This document shows, piece after piece, positions 35,226-46,295 of a stretch of DNA of 64,000 nucleotides. Made by a program: the position numbers and the translations under genes. This DNA comes from Microstegium vimineum (taxonomy: Eukaryota > Streptophyta > Magnoliopsida > Poales > Poaceae), in assembly GCA_022036555.1 (NCBI GenBank), contig CM039140.1, forward strand, positions 6,723,943 through 6,787,942, written 5' to 3'. A model generated the notes under the pieces. That model had not been told where the DNA came from. It ran no database searches and worked only from the letters and a program-made list of their open reading frames with translations. Position 1 is the first letter of the stretch, and every line of letters begins with the position of its first letter.

Positions 35226-35534
35226 TTTTACATTTCTTGAGTAACACACTGTAATTGTAATTAATTTTGGTCAATTTTAAGACTCGCTCTGTAAGTAAAA
35301 ATTGGTGTGCAAAGCTTTCATATGTTTGTGAGAAAAGTATTTCTCATCCTAGAAATAAATCATCTCTAAGGGTTGTCCTAAGGTAATCTATTTTAAATTT
35401 GACCAACTTTATATAGAAGAGCATTGATTCTATGACATCAAATAAGTACACTATGAATATATATTTTATGATGTACCTAATATATACCTTTATAATAAAG
35501 AGGCAAAATTTCTCTCTATTTTTTTTAGTATGGC

Positions 35535-36401
35535 CATGTTAACTTTTTTTTAGATAAAGGAAATTGTATTTCCGGCTTCAGCCATCCTCTTTCAAGAATG
35601 CATCAGGCCAAATTATTACGACAGAAAAAACTAATATAAAAGAAACTGACGGAATAAAAATACATCCCCAACAAAGAACTCAAGTAGTCCTACGCAACAA
35701 CTGACTTGCTCTGTGATGTCAACTCCACAAGAATATGACCACCAACGTCGAGACAATGCCACTAAAACCCGTCTGTCAGACCTAGTAAGGGTACTGAAAT
35801 ATCGTTGGACACAGACCACCATTGAAGACACTGGATGTTGTATCATGGCAACAACACGAAGCACCTGGTGTATATGCAAGGGAGCCACCATCTCATTGCC
35901 GGCACCAAAGTCAACAACCCAAGGGATCTTCCAAGAGAGACGTCTCCAACGAGAAAAATGACATCTGCAGACGCCATCATCGCCCCACCAGAGAACTGGA
36001 GATGGGTTTTCACCCGGAGAGATCCTGACGACGCCTCCAACAAGGAAAGTGGCGCCCATAGGCGTCACTGCCATCAAAACTTGGTAGTACTTCCATTGCC
36101 CACCAATTGTTGAACTGTTACGCCATTGGTTGCCACCTTCGTCTTGATCTGGCTGTCATCATACACGCCTAGGTCGGCTGCCACCGTTGCGCAAGTAAAG
36201 CCACCGATGCCTAGTCACGCGATGGCTCTGGCTCCACCACACCCAACCCAAGGGTCATAGGATCGAGATCCCGTGCCCCAAGCCAGGTGCCACCACCTCG
36301 ACCGGGGACTTGACTGACCACCACGACGGACGTGAGGTTCGGCACTAGCCGCGCCGGCACCTGGCGGCCGCCGACGCCATAACACCTCCGAATCGGAGGA
36401 G
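35535..36401 (-). other. GC-rich, exon-like segment of unknown origin
   Basis: A minus-strand frame (35631-36077) encodes 148 residues rich in Val, Trp, Arg and Gly, with no domain I recognise. A T-run at 35543-35550 would be a short poly(A) on the minus strand, as at a retroposon end. The segment continues past the solo LTR at 38186-38447. It may be a captured gene fragment or an old retroposon. I assign no function. Confidence 0.3.
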
Positions 36402-38185
36402 TGAAAGGTCCTAAATGGCTAGAGGGGGGGTGAATGGCCTATTAAAAATTCTACAAACCACTAGAGCAAAGATTAGATAAACACTAAGCAAAGCTTTTTG
36501 CTCGAGCTCTACTAGGGTTACAAAGCCACCTATCCAAGCAATTCTAGTTAGTTGAGTATCTATCAAACAATAGCAAGAACCTAGGATACTCAACACAAGC
36601 TAGCAAGAACAACTAACAAGATAGACTAACTAGCAAGAGAGCTAACTACACAAGATATGTATGAAAGTGAGTACAAAGAGGATAGAGGTGATTATACCGA
36701 TGCCTTGTGAAGAGATGATGTCAAATGAATCCAATCACAATGAATACCAAAGAGTAGTCGAGAGACAAGTTGACACAAGATTTTCTCTCGAGCTTCACTT
36801 GGTTGCCACCAAGCTAGTCCCGTTGCGTCGACCACTCACTTGGTGATTCGGTGGCTAATAGGCAATCACAAGCCTAGCCCACTACTTGGCCGCCACAAGA
36901 ATCCACACAAGAGAGAGTAACTCAATGACACGAGCAATCCACTAGAGTTACCCTTTGGCGCTCCGCCGAGGTGGGTACAAGCCCTCTCACAATCGATGAA
37001 GCCGACCATGAACAATATCCAACACGTGTCGAAGCTTCTCCACCGCCCAAGCCGTCTAGGTGTTGGCAAACACCAAGAATAACAAGAAAAATCGCAGCAA
37101 TGGCGAACACCAAGTGCTACTAGATGCAAATCACTAAGCAAATGCACTTGGATGCACTCTATCTCTTTTGGAATGAACAAGTGATCAAAGAAATGAGTGG
37201 GAGAGGTTCTTAAAAGCTCACAAGAGTATGCAAAATGGAATGAAGCAAGAGCGGGAGCTTGAACCGGCCCAGGGCCTTAAATAGGCCTCCCTCAAAAACT
37301 ATTTGTTATACCATGCATCGTGCCCAATGGACGCTCTTTAAGTTTGCATCGGACGCTCCGTCGCCAGCGTCCGTCGCCAGTACAGAGAGGTCCGAAAACT
37401 GATTTTCTCCAATGGACGCGTCCATCGCCTTGCCATCGGACGCTCTGAAGCGTCCGTTGCCTTTGTGTCAACGGTTCTTCAATCCATCGGACACACTAGT
37501 GAAATGTGCCCAACGTCTGACGCCATCGTTTGAGCCAGCGTCCGTCGATTATGCAGAGAGCATCCAGAGAGCTCTAGTTTCCATCGGACGCGTCCATCGC
37601 GAGTCCGATGGACTCTCCTCAACGTTTGATGCCACGTCTATGCTCAGGCTGAGTTAGGGTTACTGACCGGACGCTCCGACACCCTTGAGCCAGTGCTAGA
37701 CGCCTGCGTCCGATGCCTGAAACTTGTCTCTTCCTTGTCTCTATCTTTTCCAACCTTGCTCCGTGGTGCCAAACACTTAGAGTATTTCCTTAGTGCATAT
37801 GTTTGGCATATTTTACAAGTCTTTTAAGCAAGGTTAAGTTTACTAGATTAATTAATGCATATGCATGAATGATTACACCTAGTAGCTATCACAACACGTT
37901 TTCCCTTCTTGATAGTACGACTATCTATCCTAAAGGTGATCAAACTCTCTATAGTATCTCGATCACTAAACCAAAAATGGCCCTATGATATACCTTTGCC
38001 TTGAGCCCATTTTTGTTTTTCTCTTTCTTCTTTTCTTTGTCCATGGAGCACTTGATCCATCAATCAACATGATCATCCTTTTAGCTCCATGCCATGTGTT
38101 GGACCACGCTAGCTAGATCTCACACTTAGCACTAGGGTTAGTCCATAGGTGTCATCAATTTACCAAAACCAAACTTAGGCTTTCA
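36402..38185 (-). repeat. Solo LTR of the copia-1 family with perfect target duplication
   Basis: It starts TGAAAGGTCCTAAATGG and ends GGCTTTCA, like the copia-1 LTR. The pentamer AGGAG is present on both sides (36397-36401 and 38186-38190). No internal region remains, so it is a solo LTR left by LTR-LTR recombination. Length is 1784 bp. The block 37320-37700 is rich in CATCGGACGC and CGTCCGTCGC motifs. Confidence 0.9.
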
Positions 38186-38447
38186 AGGAGCTTTGCCACC
38201 GACCAGCCAGGGGTAGCTGCCCAGATGGTCGGCCCCCACGACCAGGCCGGGTAGGCGGGAGCAGCTCCCCCACGACGGTGCCCGACCGGCATGCTGGAGC
38301 TCCATGGGAGAGAGGAAGAAAGGAGGAGAAGAAACTAGCCATGTCGCCGCCATCCTCGCTTCCGATCGGGCTTCCCAGGGCTGGCTCAAGCGGAGGCAAA
38401 GCGGAGGAGCACAGACGGCGGTCTTCTACGGCGGCGCAGCGAGATGC

Positions 38448-40696
38448 TGAAGGGTCGAGATGGCGGACTAGAGGGGGGGTGAATAGTCCTTTCTAAAACT
38501 AAAGCGCAACGGCTAACCGAAACAAATGTGGAATTAAAACTATCGGTCTAGCCAAGACTACACTCCTCTAACTATAACTCAAGCACCTAGCAAAGAATGT
38601 TTATTATGCTAACTAAGGTGCTGGGCTAGGAAGCTCACCTAAACAAGTCTAGGTTGCAAGGTTACACAAACCTAAGCAACTAGTACTCTAAGCAAACCAG
38701 AAGCTCCTACACATACTAGTAAGCAAAGCACAAAGCACCTAAGCTCACTAGCAATGCTCTCTAGCAAGACTACACAAGCCAACTACATAGCTCAACTTAC
38801 TTAGCTACACAAACTAAGCAATGTGACTAACAAGGCTACTCAAGCCAATTAGCCACTCAAGAGATACTTCTAAGCTACACAAGCTAGAAGATAACTAAGT
38901 AAGCTACACAAGCTAAACTAGTTACAAGAGCAACAAACAACCACTAGCACAAGTATGAATAAGTAAATACAGGCTAGTGATTTGGAGAATGCAAACCACC
39001 GAGAAGATGCAGACAAGGTTGACACGGTGATTTTTCTCCCGAGGTTCACTTGGTCACCACCAAGCTAGTCCCCGTTGTATCGGCTCACTCACTTGGAGGT
39101 TTATGACTTTTTACAGGTCTCACTCGCCTAACCCCCTCAAGGGTTGCCGCCTAACCAACACAAGATGAGGGCACTCAACGATACGCACAACTAGAGTTGC
39201 TCTTCGCGATCTCCTGCGGGGCGAGCACAATACCCCTCACAAAGAATTTCTCCGGAGCGCCACACAATCTTCTTGCAGGGTTCGACGGAGCCACAACCAC
39301 CAAGCCGTCTAGGAGGTGGCAACCTCCAAGAGTAACAAGCACCACCGGCTTGCAACATGATCACTTAGTGCCACACGAAGCTATCTCTCAAAGCAACGCA
39401 CTAGAGATCACTCACTCGCAAACGAATCGCACTCTTGCAAGAACAAGTGAGTTAGAGGGCTCCCAAACCAAGCACAACTAAGGGTGACACAACCCCAAGG
39501 TGCTCAGCCACAAGCCTTGGCCGGCCACCACTCCTATTTATAGAGAAGGGAAGAAACTAGCCGTTTTCCCCTTCATTGCGTACCTCCGGACGCTGCTCTA
39601 CTGAGAGTCCAGACCAGCGCGCATGCGTCCGGACCCTTGCCCGTTTGAATTGAGCCGTTGGCGCGCTCTCCACACGCCTACACGTGTCTCCGGACGCGTC
39701 CGGACTCCACTCCGGACTAACACGCACTCAGCGTCTGGACACGAGCACAGAGCTCCTCGAGAGCTCAAAACCTCCGGATGCAGGTCCGGAGTCCACCGTC
39801 CGGACTGCGAATAACGTCTGGACTCCTCCACCAGAGACAACAGAGAGCACTTGTCCTCTGGACACGCATTCGGAGTCCCCGTCCTGACTAACAACAGCGT
39901 CCAGACCTCCTGTTCCTGATCAGACACGCCTAGGGTTAGTGTCTGGGCGCATTACCGATGGTCCGTACCAGCTGAGCCCTAGCGTCCGGACCTCTGTCCG
40001 GAGCTCGCTCTCGAGCTAAACCGAGCTGCCTCTTTCTCCTTACTTCTCATGTGCTAACACAAACGTGTTCACCACCTTGTGCATATGTGTTAGCATTTTC
40101 ACAATCATTTTTCAAAGCATTTTCACTTGCTCTCACCGCGCCATTCAATCCTAATGCATCACAATGTTAGATCGCTCAAGTGGCACTAGATAACCGATAT
40201 GCAAACAAGTTTGCCCCTCTTGATAGTACGGCTATCTATCCTAAACCCGGACATACACTTCTCTACACACCAATGACCTGTGGAATGAAATGTCGTATAA
40301 GTTATACCTTTGCCTTGTGCATTCCATTTCATCTCCTTCTCCAATGTTGATGCAACACATGCACCAACGTATCACCAAATGATATGATCCACTTCATATC
40401 ATCATGTGACCATATTGGTTCATCGATCTTGACCTCACTTGCTCTTCACCGTTGCATCGGTCCATCGGCGCCAAGCATCACTCACTTGCCCTTCACACTT
40501 GCAACCGGTCCATCAAGCCAAGCTTCATCTTGATCTTCTCCACCTTGGTCACATGACTCCATGTCATGTCTCATGTGCAATAAGCTCCTTCATCACACAA
40601 TTATATGTGAACTAATCTACTGTGTATAATCACTCAAACACATATTAGTTCACCTAAGTTGTCACTCAATTACCAAAATCACATATGGTCCTTTCA
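38448..40696 (-). repeat. Solo LTR of a SIRE-related family, target duplication with one CpG change
   Basis: It starts TGAAGGGTCGAGATGGCGG and ends GGTCCTTTCA. Flanking pentamers are GATGC (38443-38447) and GACGC (40697-40701), differing by one C-to-T change at a CpG. It is 2249 bp, of the same family as 21908-24127 in opposite orientation. The block at 39580-40010 is dense in TCCGGA sites. It sits 262 bases from the previous solo LTR. Confidence 0.85.
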
Positions 40697-41095
40697 GACG
40701 CTGCCCGAGTCGCCCTGTGGAGTGACACCATGTTAACTAACTCCATGAATATAGAAGTTATCTCTATTCACATCCGTCTATAGCTCTCTTGTCTCCTTTA
40801 TATGTTCACAAGATTTCTTGAGGTAACCTTGGTAGATAGGAATCCTAATCTAAACAGATCACTCTGGTCATAAGGTGAATAGGAATCCTAATCAAAATAG
40901 ACCTTTCTTATCATTAGGAAGAGGACTTCTTGAGGTAACCTGCACATTTAGGAACCCTAATCTAAATACATCTCTACGATCATAGTAAGCTAAATAGGAA
41001 TCCTAATTTAAATCCGAATCAAAATAGATCCTCCGATAATTAGTAAGATCAATAGGAATCCTAATTTAAATATTTTTTATTTTTATTTTTTGTTA

Positions 41096-41097
<2 letters not shown>

Positions 41098-41170
<73 letters not shown>
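41098..41170. repeat. (TTA)n microsatellite
   Basis: About 24 uninterrupted ATT/TTA units. The poly-Tyr frame reading through it is not a gene. Confidence 0.97.
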
Positions 41171-41327
41171 CTTTTCTGTTGTACATTCGGAGAGACCCGT
41201 CCTCGTACGTCTAGAGAGACTCATCCAATTCTATTTTTTGATTTTATAAAGCTAGATTGCCAAATTTCTATATATGTTCATGATAGAATTGAGTAACGTG
41301 TTGGTGACATCCTTGTCGCTTCACGTG

Positions 41328-41583
41328 CAGTGTCGGATCTAAACAAGATTGAAGGGGGCTAATATATTCTTCTTCTTCTAATTTCTTTGTTTTTCTTCTT
41401 TTCTTCTCCCTCAACTTCTTAAAACAAGATTAAAGGTGTGGCTAATATCTTCCTCCTCCTCTAATCTCTCTATTATTTCTTCTTTTCTCCTCTTTTTTCC
41501 TCTCAATCCCTCTATATTTTCATTGACATACTGGTTGTAGGGGGCCTGGAGCCCACCCAGCCCCCCTTTAAGATCCGCCCCTG
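41328..41583. mobile_element. hAT-type MITE with perfect 8-bp target duplication
   Basis: The left end reads CAGTGTCGGATCTAAACAAG and the right end, reverse-complemented, CAGGGGCGGATCTTAAAGGG. TTCACGTG is repeated exactly at 41320-41327 and 41584-41591. Length is 256 bp; the interior is pyrimidine-rich and non-coding. Confidence 0.9.
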
Positions 41584-41764
41584 TTCACGTGCATGTACTA
41601 TATAAGTTACCGAGATGATCAAGGTATATATCTGTTGCAACACACGGATATGTTTGCTAGTCACACTAATATTTATGCTCTTTTGTATATAGATATGGAC
41701 AAACTTAAAATAATTTAACTTTGATAACTCTAGAAAATATATTTATTTTGGGAGTAAGAGCCTG

Positions 41765-42057
41765 ATGACTGAAGAGTGAAATCACGCTTTTGTGATCAAT
41801 TGATGCCGCTTGTCGTCTTCGTGGTGGTGCTCATGCTACTAATGAGAATGAAAATAACAACAAATAATTATTAATTGTTTCTTTTTCTATCTTCTAGGCT
41901 CCTACTACTCTAAGTCAATGAAATGTGATCAATTGATGCTGCTTGTTGTCTTCGAGGTGGTGCCCATGCTACTAATGAGAATGAAAATAACAACAAATAA
42001 TTATTAGTTGTTTCTTTTCCCATCTTCTAGACTCATAGTACTGTCAGTCAACTAAAT
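41765..42057. repeat. Tandem duplication, period 133 bp, in SRK-flank-derived DNA
   Basis: 'gtgatcaattgatgc' starts at 41792 and again at 41925, with the following ~120 bases similar. The unit resembles the SRK-2 upstream region near 4850-4950, so this is a further piece of duplicated SRK flank. The stretch 42058-42472 holds a GC-rich segment (42280-42470) with no recognised gene. Confidence 0.75.
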
Positions 42058-42472
42058 ATCACAATGGTTGGAAAAAATATGAACCATTCATAGAGCAAGA
42101 TCAAACGGTGTAAGCATATGAGGTACCTATGTGAAAATACTTAGTACTACCGACAGAACCAAAATATGTAAGACCGGTACCAAAATAAGTGTGCCAGTTT
42201 CAAATTTTTTGTTTTACTTTATTTTTTTCGTTAAGAGTAAATCCATAATTTCCATATGCTGTTGGAAGGCAATCTACAGTTGTCCCATCGCTCGGAGCTC
42301 CCAGTCAACCGCTGCTGCCCCGACGGCCGCTGCTTGCGCGGTTGCGCCATTGCCGCGACTGCTCCAGTCTCTCCCACTCTCACCTCATCCTTCTGTCCGC
42401 ACACTCGCCATCGGTCCGCTTTCGTCCCGCCACAACACCAGCGCCCACACCGAAGATACCTCAGAATATGTC

Positions 42473-42998
42473 CAGGTTGGATAGCGAGACAGCTCGGCTC
42501 GTTTAGGCTCGGCTTGTTTTGGCTCGTTAGGATAACGCCGAGACGAGCCTAACGAGTTAGTTCGACTCAACTCGTTATCCTAATGAGCCAAAATGTCAGC
42601 TCGGCACGGCTCGTTAAAAGTTCGAGTTGTCTCGTTAATCTCGTGAACCAAGTATAAAAAAATCACAAAATGTAATATTTGCATTTATCTAAAACTTGAT
42701 AATAGAAATAATATAAAAGTAAATTATTCAACCGTCTTAAATTAAACAAAATATTAATATGTGCTAACATATATATAATATAGGATAATAATATACAAAA
42801 ATTAATACAAGTTCTGATACTTTTTTAAAAAAGTGTGGCTCGTTTGGCTCGCGAGCTGGCTCGATTTGACTCATTATAGCTAACGAGTTAAAATCTTGGC
42901 TCGGCTCGGCTCGGCTCGTCTCGTTATCTTAACGAGCCGAGTCGAGTCAAGCCGAGCCCGTAACGAGCTAACGAGTTTCGAGTTTTTCGTCCAGCCTT
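42473..42998. mobile_element. Foldback-type element with GGCTCG/CGAGCC inverted ends
   Basis: Both ends carry dense GGCTCG/CGAGCC phrases in opposite orientation (42490-42640 and 42835-42985) around an AT-rich centre. The extreme ends read CAGGTTGGA and, reverse-complemented, AAGGCTGGA, hAT-like. No 8-bp target duplication was found. Confidence 0.5.
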
Positions 42999-43369
42999 AT
43001 CCCCCACCATTGATGCTCTCCCTACTGCCAGCACGCATACTTCGACTGCCAGCACCCAACTCATTTTTAAAAAAAAGCTATTAAACAAAAAACAAATTAA
43101 TTTATAACTTATGACAAAACTTGCTAACACAAAAGTTAAAACATAAAAAAAACAAATTAATTTATAACTTATATCAAAACTTAGAAACACAATTAATTAT
43201 CAAATACAACTTATATACACAAGTTATTTTTTATATCTTGTGAATAAAAGTGATTTTATACAACTTGTCAATGCGGCTATATAAAAAAAATCAGAAGGGA
43301 AATATTGAACGTGATCGTTTGATTTTAGTGGTAGAGAAAATAAGTGAGAGCACGCTAAAGTCGAATAGT

Positions 43370-43700
43370 AGTAGCGGGTAGTGACCAAAATTAGTTCTGT
43401 CGCTATTTTCGACGACTTGCTCAAGTGACAGAGAACCAGCTTATTGGCATTCAATGCCCGTTACTGATCTTTCTTCCTTTTCTTTGTAGATAGATAGAGC
43501 ATCTCCTATATTTTTTTACATTTCTTGAAGAAGGCACTTATGTAATTAACTTTGATCAATTTTGTGACCCTGTATCGATAAAGATTGATGTGACAAAATA
43601 TCGACTAGTGATAAGCCTGATGACTGAAGAGTGGACTCAGGCTTTGATGCCGCCTGACCTATTCTGTGGTGGTGCCCATGCTAATAATGAATCTTCTTAT
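43370..43700 (-). repeat. Orphan SRK 5' flank (copy of the region upstream of SRK-2)
   Basis: It matches 4670-4960, including 'gctattttcgacgacttgct' and 'gataagcctgatgactgaag'. No SRK start lies beside it: the gene expected to its left has been lost or replaced by the foldback element. Confidence 0.7.
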
Positions 43701-43839
43701 ATAATTATTACTTTCTCCATCCTAAATCACAATACGTTTGGTTTTTTTTTACTTTCTCCATCACTCTTTTTATTAAAAAAAATTATGCAACTTATCACGA
43801 TAATTAGAAATATTTTCTAGACATTAATTTGGTAGACTC

Positions 43840-44171
43840 TAATTATCTTTATGAATAATAGCCATAAGATCTATTATAATTTATAAAAAATTACTCATCT
43901 CTGCTAATAAAAAATTAACCTCTAATTTTGTATGTAAAATTATCCGCCTCTTCTGTTATGAAAGATAATTTGAAATAACACCCTACATTTATATATAAAT
44001 TACCCACCTTTGGTTTATGAAACATAATTCAAAATAACCCCCTAACATTAGGATAAGTATTTATTTTAATAAAGACCTATAAAGCATGGAACTTCGTTTC
44101 ACTTAACAAACCATGTAGCAATAACTGACAATTCACTTTAATTCATATTAATACTATATAAAACAATACTC

Positions 44172-44202
<31 letters not shown>

Positions 44203-45165
44203 CATGTGATGTAACAAATTCAACATGTCTAGTGCGAGGTGCAAGCTGAGTTTGAACTTAACATGCAGAAAACAATACTATTAGGACTTAAAACTCTTTT
44301 TGATAAAAAAATAGTTTTTGAATAAAAGATGATATAGAACAACAAAATTCCTATTTAGCATGAGAAAAATTGCCACAACTTGATTAAAAGCTAAAAGCTA
44401 AAGTATAGATTCATGAGGTCACCGAAAGGGATGCAACAATGGTTTATATATCTTAAGATTAGGTTTTAGCTAAATACATACCATGCTAGAAAAGTGATAG
44501 TTACTAGATCTGACTAGAGGTCTCCAATGGAGCCTACACATTAATCCTCACAAGACTCGGTAGGAAAACAAAGGATAGATCCTAGAAATTCTCACAAAAA
44601 ATAGAACCATTTGTCCTAATCAATTCTTGATAACCTGATCACTATTTATATTAATAATTGTTGTACATATTCTATTTTCTAAATAATTATCAACCTTTTC
44701 TATTGCGTAAAAGGACATAAAGTAACCCATGACTCAATATTTAAATTACTCATTATGACACCCCAAAGTTTTCATTTTGGGATGTGGATAGTTTACACTA
44801 AATAAAGTATATGATTTTGTAAAATTTTTAATTTTTTCCAAGATTTAATTAGGTTCTTGACAATTTTAATATAAAAAAAATATGATTTTCTTTTCTATAT
44901 AGTTTTATTTTAATTGTTTTGTTGAATTCATGTTGTCTGCATAGTTTTATTTGAGCAAAAGAAATCAATTTATAAAATTGATTTACATTTGTATACTTTT
45001 TTCTTTTGTTCTAAAATATTTTTTAAAATAGGTTTGACTTAAAAAAGTTTGCAGAAAAAAGGTTGGTGCCAAACATTTTCAAATAGTTTAAAAGAGTTCG
45101 AGAAATTGCAAAAATCTCTTAAGTTCCTATCTCTTCGTAAGCCCAATTGCCTATTTTTTCTAATG
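43840..45165. repeat. Segmental duplication, copy 2, with a shared short tandem repeat
   Basis: 44080-45165 matches 26800-28060 in the same order. The leading part (43840-44060) has two to three copies of a ~66-base phrase (reverse complement of 'gtgggtaatttatat...ggttattttgaattatc'), the same monomer as the array at 60354-60720. A (TA)n run lies at 44174-44202. No gene is seen. Confidence 0.65.
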
Positions 45166-46295
45166 GACTTTCATGCTCATTTAGGCTCATTAGTGGAGGT
45201 AAAAAGTGTAACATCAATTATTATATATCATATGAGTACTAGTTAATGTGAAGGTGGTAGGTGGAGACTGATGATCAGGGTTTCTGATAGCTTATTGGAA
45301 GCCCTAGCCAACCATCCTAGCCAGCGAACCACCTGGCGAGCATGGGTGGTCGCGTGGGCGGTGGGCTGGTGGGTGGGAGATGCATAAAATTTTAGGTCCA
45401 GCTATGTAGAAAAGTTTTTATCACGACGTTGTATTAGAAATAGTGGTTGGATGAATTAAAACTAATTTGTTACTATTCCATATAGAAACCTCTATGCGAG
45501 CCTGACGTTCCACCTGACACAACCTAACAAAGCTGGTGCATGCATGCATGCATCCACGCACGTATTCAATCTAATCTGTTTCGTTTTTTTTTTCATGATA
45601 TATCCTCAAAGAAACATCTGATTTAAAAATTGTTTTTATCATTGAACTCCTGACATTTTTATGCACGATTCAAGATCCATTTTTGACCTCATGACATTCA
45701 CCAACGAAGCATCGCAGACGTGATGCGGGTGCATGCTCGGCCAATAGCCAGGAGGCGGACGACTGAGAGGCGAGGGAGCAGCCTCGGGTGCCTCAAGAGA
45801 AAAGCAAGGATCTAGACCTGCTACCAAACAGCTATCCTTGACTGGTAAGATGAGGCTAGGCAAGGTAAGATGGTGAGGCTAAGCAAACGCTGTCCAGCAG
45901 GAGCAAGAGGAGGACCCGGCAGGAAAATGAAAATTAGCTGTTGTTTTTAGTTGCAGTTCTTTTTCTGTCATTTAAGCGTCCAGTGATAGCACTACGTCCT
46001 GCATTATTACTATTTACTACGGCTGCTTTCGTCTTTAATAAAATTACACCGCACTGTTCCGTTGAAGAAAAAAAAAGAGAGAGAGAGGCAGAGCTTGCTA
46101 GTTGCACTACTAGCACACAGTGAAAGCAACGCGGCCAACGACGTCCATAAATGAACCCGACGATCCACCGCACAAACATCGAACGCATAGTCACAGCAGA
46201 AAGGAACCAGACGGATCATCCACGGCACAAGATGACTGAACTAGAACCAGCATATAATAAGCGGACAAAAGAACTCTAAACACTAACGACTACTT
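45166..46295. other. Spacer left of the chimeric SRK pseudogene
   Basis: Short frames on both strands (45639-45863, 45934-46228) show no domain. A (CATG)-type run lies at 45538-45551. No transposon ends could be fixed. Confidence 0.35.

Larger units (their letters stand above)
35455..41660. mobile_element. Helitron-like region with nested solo LTRs and a MITE
   Basis: The left end holds 'ataataaagaggcaaaattt', resembling the 5' end of the Helitron-like element at 49829. The right end reads 'ggatatgtttgctag' followed by T (41661), the CTAG|T type of Helitron 3' end. No TC start could be fixed. Without the two solo LTRs and the hAT MITE, about 1.9 kb remain, including GC-rich blocks (35700-36401, 38186-38447). 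The boundaries and the unity of this region are inference. Confidence 0.4.

Noticed and set aside
41090..41296. Frame beginning with about 25 Tyr
   Set aside because: Translation of the (TTA)n microsatellite.
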